From NCBI RefSeq assembly GCF_021018805.1, contig NC_086283.1, positions 16,009,162 to 16,073,161 on the forward strand: a stretch of DNA of 64,000 nucleotides. The letters are read 5' to 3'. The notes below the pieces were generated by a model that saw only the letters and a program-made list of their open reading frames with translations, did no database searches and was not told the origin of the DNA. Of this stretch, positions 62,346 to 64,000 are shown in pieces (the stretch's first letter is position 1; every line of letters begins with the position of its first letter). Source of the DNA: Prinia subflava. Taxonomy: Eukaryota > Chordata > Aves > Passeriformes > Cisticolidae. Both the position numbers and the translations under genes were made by a program.

Positions 62346-64000
62346 ATTTTGCCACGGTTGTTGGTTCAGCAGCAGGACATCTCTTGTCTCCCTTGTTTAG
62401 CAGCTTCTATGTGGTTTATCACCTACATGGGGACGTCAACTTTCCATTCCTGCAGGGATTGAAATAGAACCTGGCTATAGTGTCTTCATTATGCTCCACC
62501 CTTTGCTTCATGTCCCTTAGCAGGTTTTGTGTGAGGAGTGTCACAGAGGTTTAGGGCACTGCATTTAGCCACTGGATTTCACCCTAGAATTCCCCTACTA
62601 TTATATCTTCTGTTGGCATGTGAATATAACTTCCCAGGTTTCTCTAATTTTACTCCCTATAATTTTCCCACTTCTTCCTTGTGCCTGTTTGCTTATAGAT
62701 TTAAACAATACAAACCTTACTCAGTATAATAAAAATAGATTTTATTTGTTGTCATATAAGTTACTGCAAGACAGGAGCGTTCATAATTTTTTAGATTTTT
62801 TTTTTCCTGGAGAGTAATGAAAGAAGCAATTATTTTATAAAGCAAATCACTGAAGGTAGATGGTAACAGCTCCCTACTGAGCAGTTCTGTTTTTACATTT
62901 TGCCAGGTGAGTTCCCACAAATTTCAGCTGAAGTACTGGCTGGAATGCATCATTTTTCAGAGGTAATTTTATAACAGGAAGGCTCAGAGCTCCTCACTGT
63001 GATTTTTGGTACCTATTCGAACACGTACTGAATATATCTACTATACATGACATTGCTGTGACTTCTGCTAAAGGTGAAAAAGGAGCAGCCTTCAAGAGCA
63101 GCTACATGGCAGGGTTAAAGGGCCAGTTTCTGTGGATTAATTATTTTGCTTGCTGTGTTCCTCACAGGAATGAACAAGATCCCAGTATTCTCTGCAGAGA
63201 GGATAACTCCCCCTTTGAATGTTAAATAGCTTTATGTAGCCCAGTGAAATTTTCACTGCTGAATATTCAGTAAGTTATTTACAACCAATGGGACACTTTA
63301 AACACAGGATTTTTTTTCCAGAATAAATTCCTTTAAATGTCACCTGGTGGCTATATCCATTAATGTATTTCTTAAACAGAGATTGGTTTTATGCTGGACA
63401 AACTGCATATTACAGTCCTGCTGGGAGTGACAGGTCCCATGTATGATTTAGTTTTGCCCAAGGAGAATTTGTTAGAAGAAAAGCAAACCAAAAGGCATAA
63501 AATATGTGTCAACTGTGCTGATGCAAATTGCTGGCACATAGGGCATCAGGAGTGTAATAATATTCATATCCTTATAGTTCTATTTTATTCTGGTTTATTG
63601 CATAGGCTTTATTGTAATGGTGGGCTGTTGGCATTGGTTTTCTTTTTATTTCTTCCATGTGATCTGAATATAGTAAAGAAGTGACAACTGGTCTGCTTAT
63701 TCCCAGATGAGTACTTTGTATATAATATAGGAGGGAGTAGACAAGTCCAAAACTGAGATTTATTCTTTTATATTGAGACTTTCAGAAAATTATGCTGATT
63801 TCTTCTCTTATAAATCTTTGCAACCAAATCCCTTCAATGAAGCAGATAGGAAATTACCCAACCATTTTATTATATTTAGTCTAAGCCAAAGTTGTTGCTA
63901 CTGGTCCTTGTTTTATAGGTGAAATCAAAGGGAAAGCAAGACAAAAGAAGACTCTGTTGAATTTTAACACAGTGACTTGGTATCATTTTCCATCGTGCCT
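62346..64000. other. Noncoding stretch to window end, no gene seen
   Basis: The frame at 63391-63684 (97 codons) shows no domain, and its surroundings lack a convincing exon structure. No repeat is nameable. Confidence 0.5.

Noticed and set aside
1..64000. CRISPR arrays, operons, ribosome-binding sites and bacterial mobile elements
   Set aside because: The sequence is clearly vertebrate nuclear DNA. No regularly spaced direct repeats with unique spacers were seen.

Overview
The window looks like a piece of a bird nuclear genome, most likely a passerine, from a gene-poor intergenic or long-intron region. Three things support this. It is AT-rich with short, stop-riddled reading frames throughout. 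It carries scattered, 5'-truncated CR1 LINE fragments, including 3' ends with the typical CR1 terminal octamers (ATTCTATG type). It also carries avian endogenous-retrovirus LTRs whose text I recognise, such as the 'agctggtacagtgctgtgtt' block of the widespread avian ERVL-like LTR. I recognise no protein-coding exon, tRNA, rRNA, or other RNA gene. The longest open frames (up to 185 codons) match no family I know and are best read as chance. || Layout. 1-11 kb: unique-looking AT-rich sequence with two old CR1 fragments. 11.07-11.28 kb: a decayed ERVL-like LTR piece. 12.96-13.02 kb: a compound tetranucleotide microsatellite. 15.8 kb: a CR1 fragment. About 17.0-17.4 kb: a candidate conserved noncoding element. 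19.25-19.53 kb: a degenerate array of telomere-type CCCTAA repeats, the most unusual feature here. 24.3-25.0 kb: two CR1 fragments on opposite strands. 26.8-29.5 kb: a transposon cluster, with a long CR1 fragment split by a 577-bp ERVL-like solo LTR, then a second, 1360-bp LTR 200 bp further on. 32.93 kb: a 39-base poly(A) run. 35.6 and 39.6 kb: two more CR1 3' ends. 50.9-51.7 kb: an 814-bp minus-strand LTR. 52-57 kb: very AT-rich sequence with low-complexity tracts. 57.8 and 59.2 kb: two short CR1 scraps. About 62.05-62.35 kb: an unexplained patch with more CpG than its surroundings. || All three complete LTRs have TG...CA ends and a perfect 5-bp target-site duplication (CCAGG, CAAGT, CTTGT). 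No retroviral internal region was seen, so they are best explained as solo LTRs left by recombination. The nesting gives relative ages: CR1 first, then the ERVL-like LTR. No genes work together here. Any function would be regulatory, and the two candidate noncoding elements are inference only, because conservation cannot be tested from one sequence.
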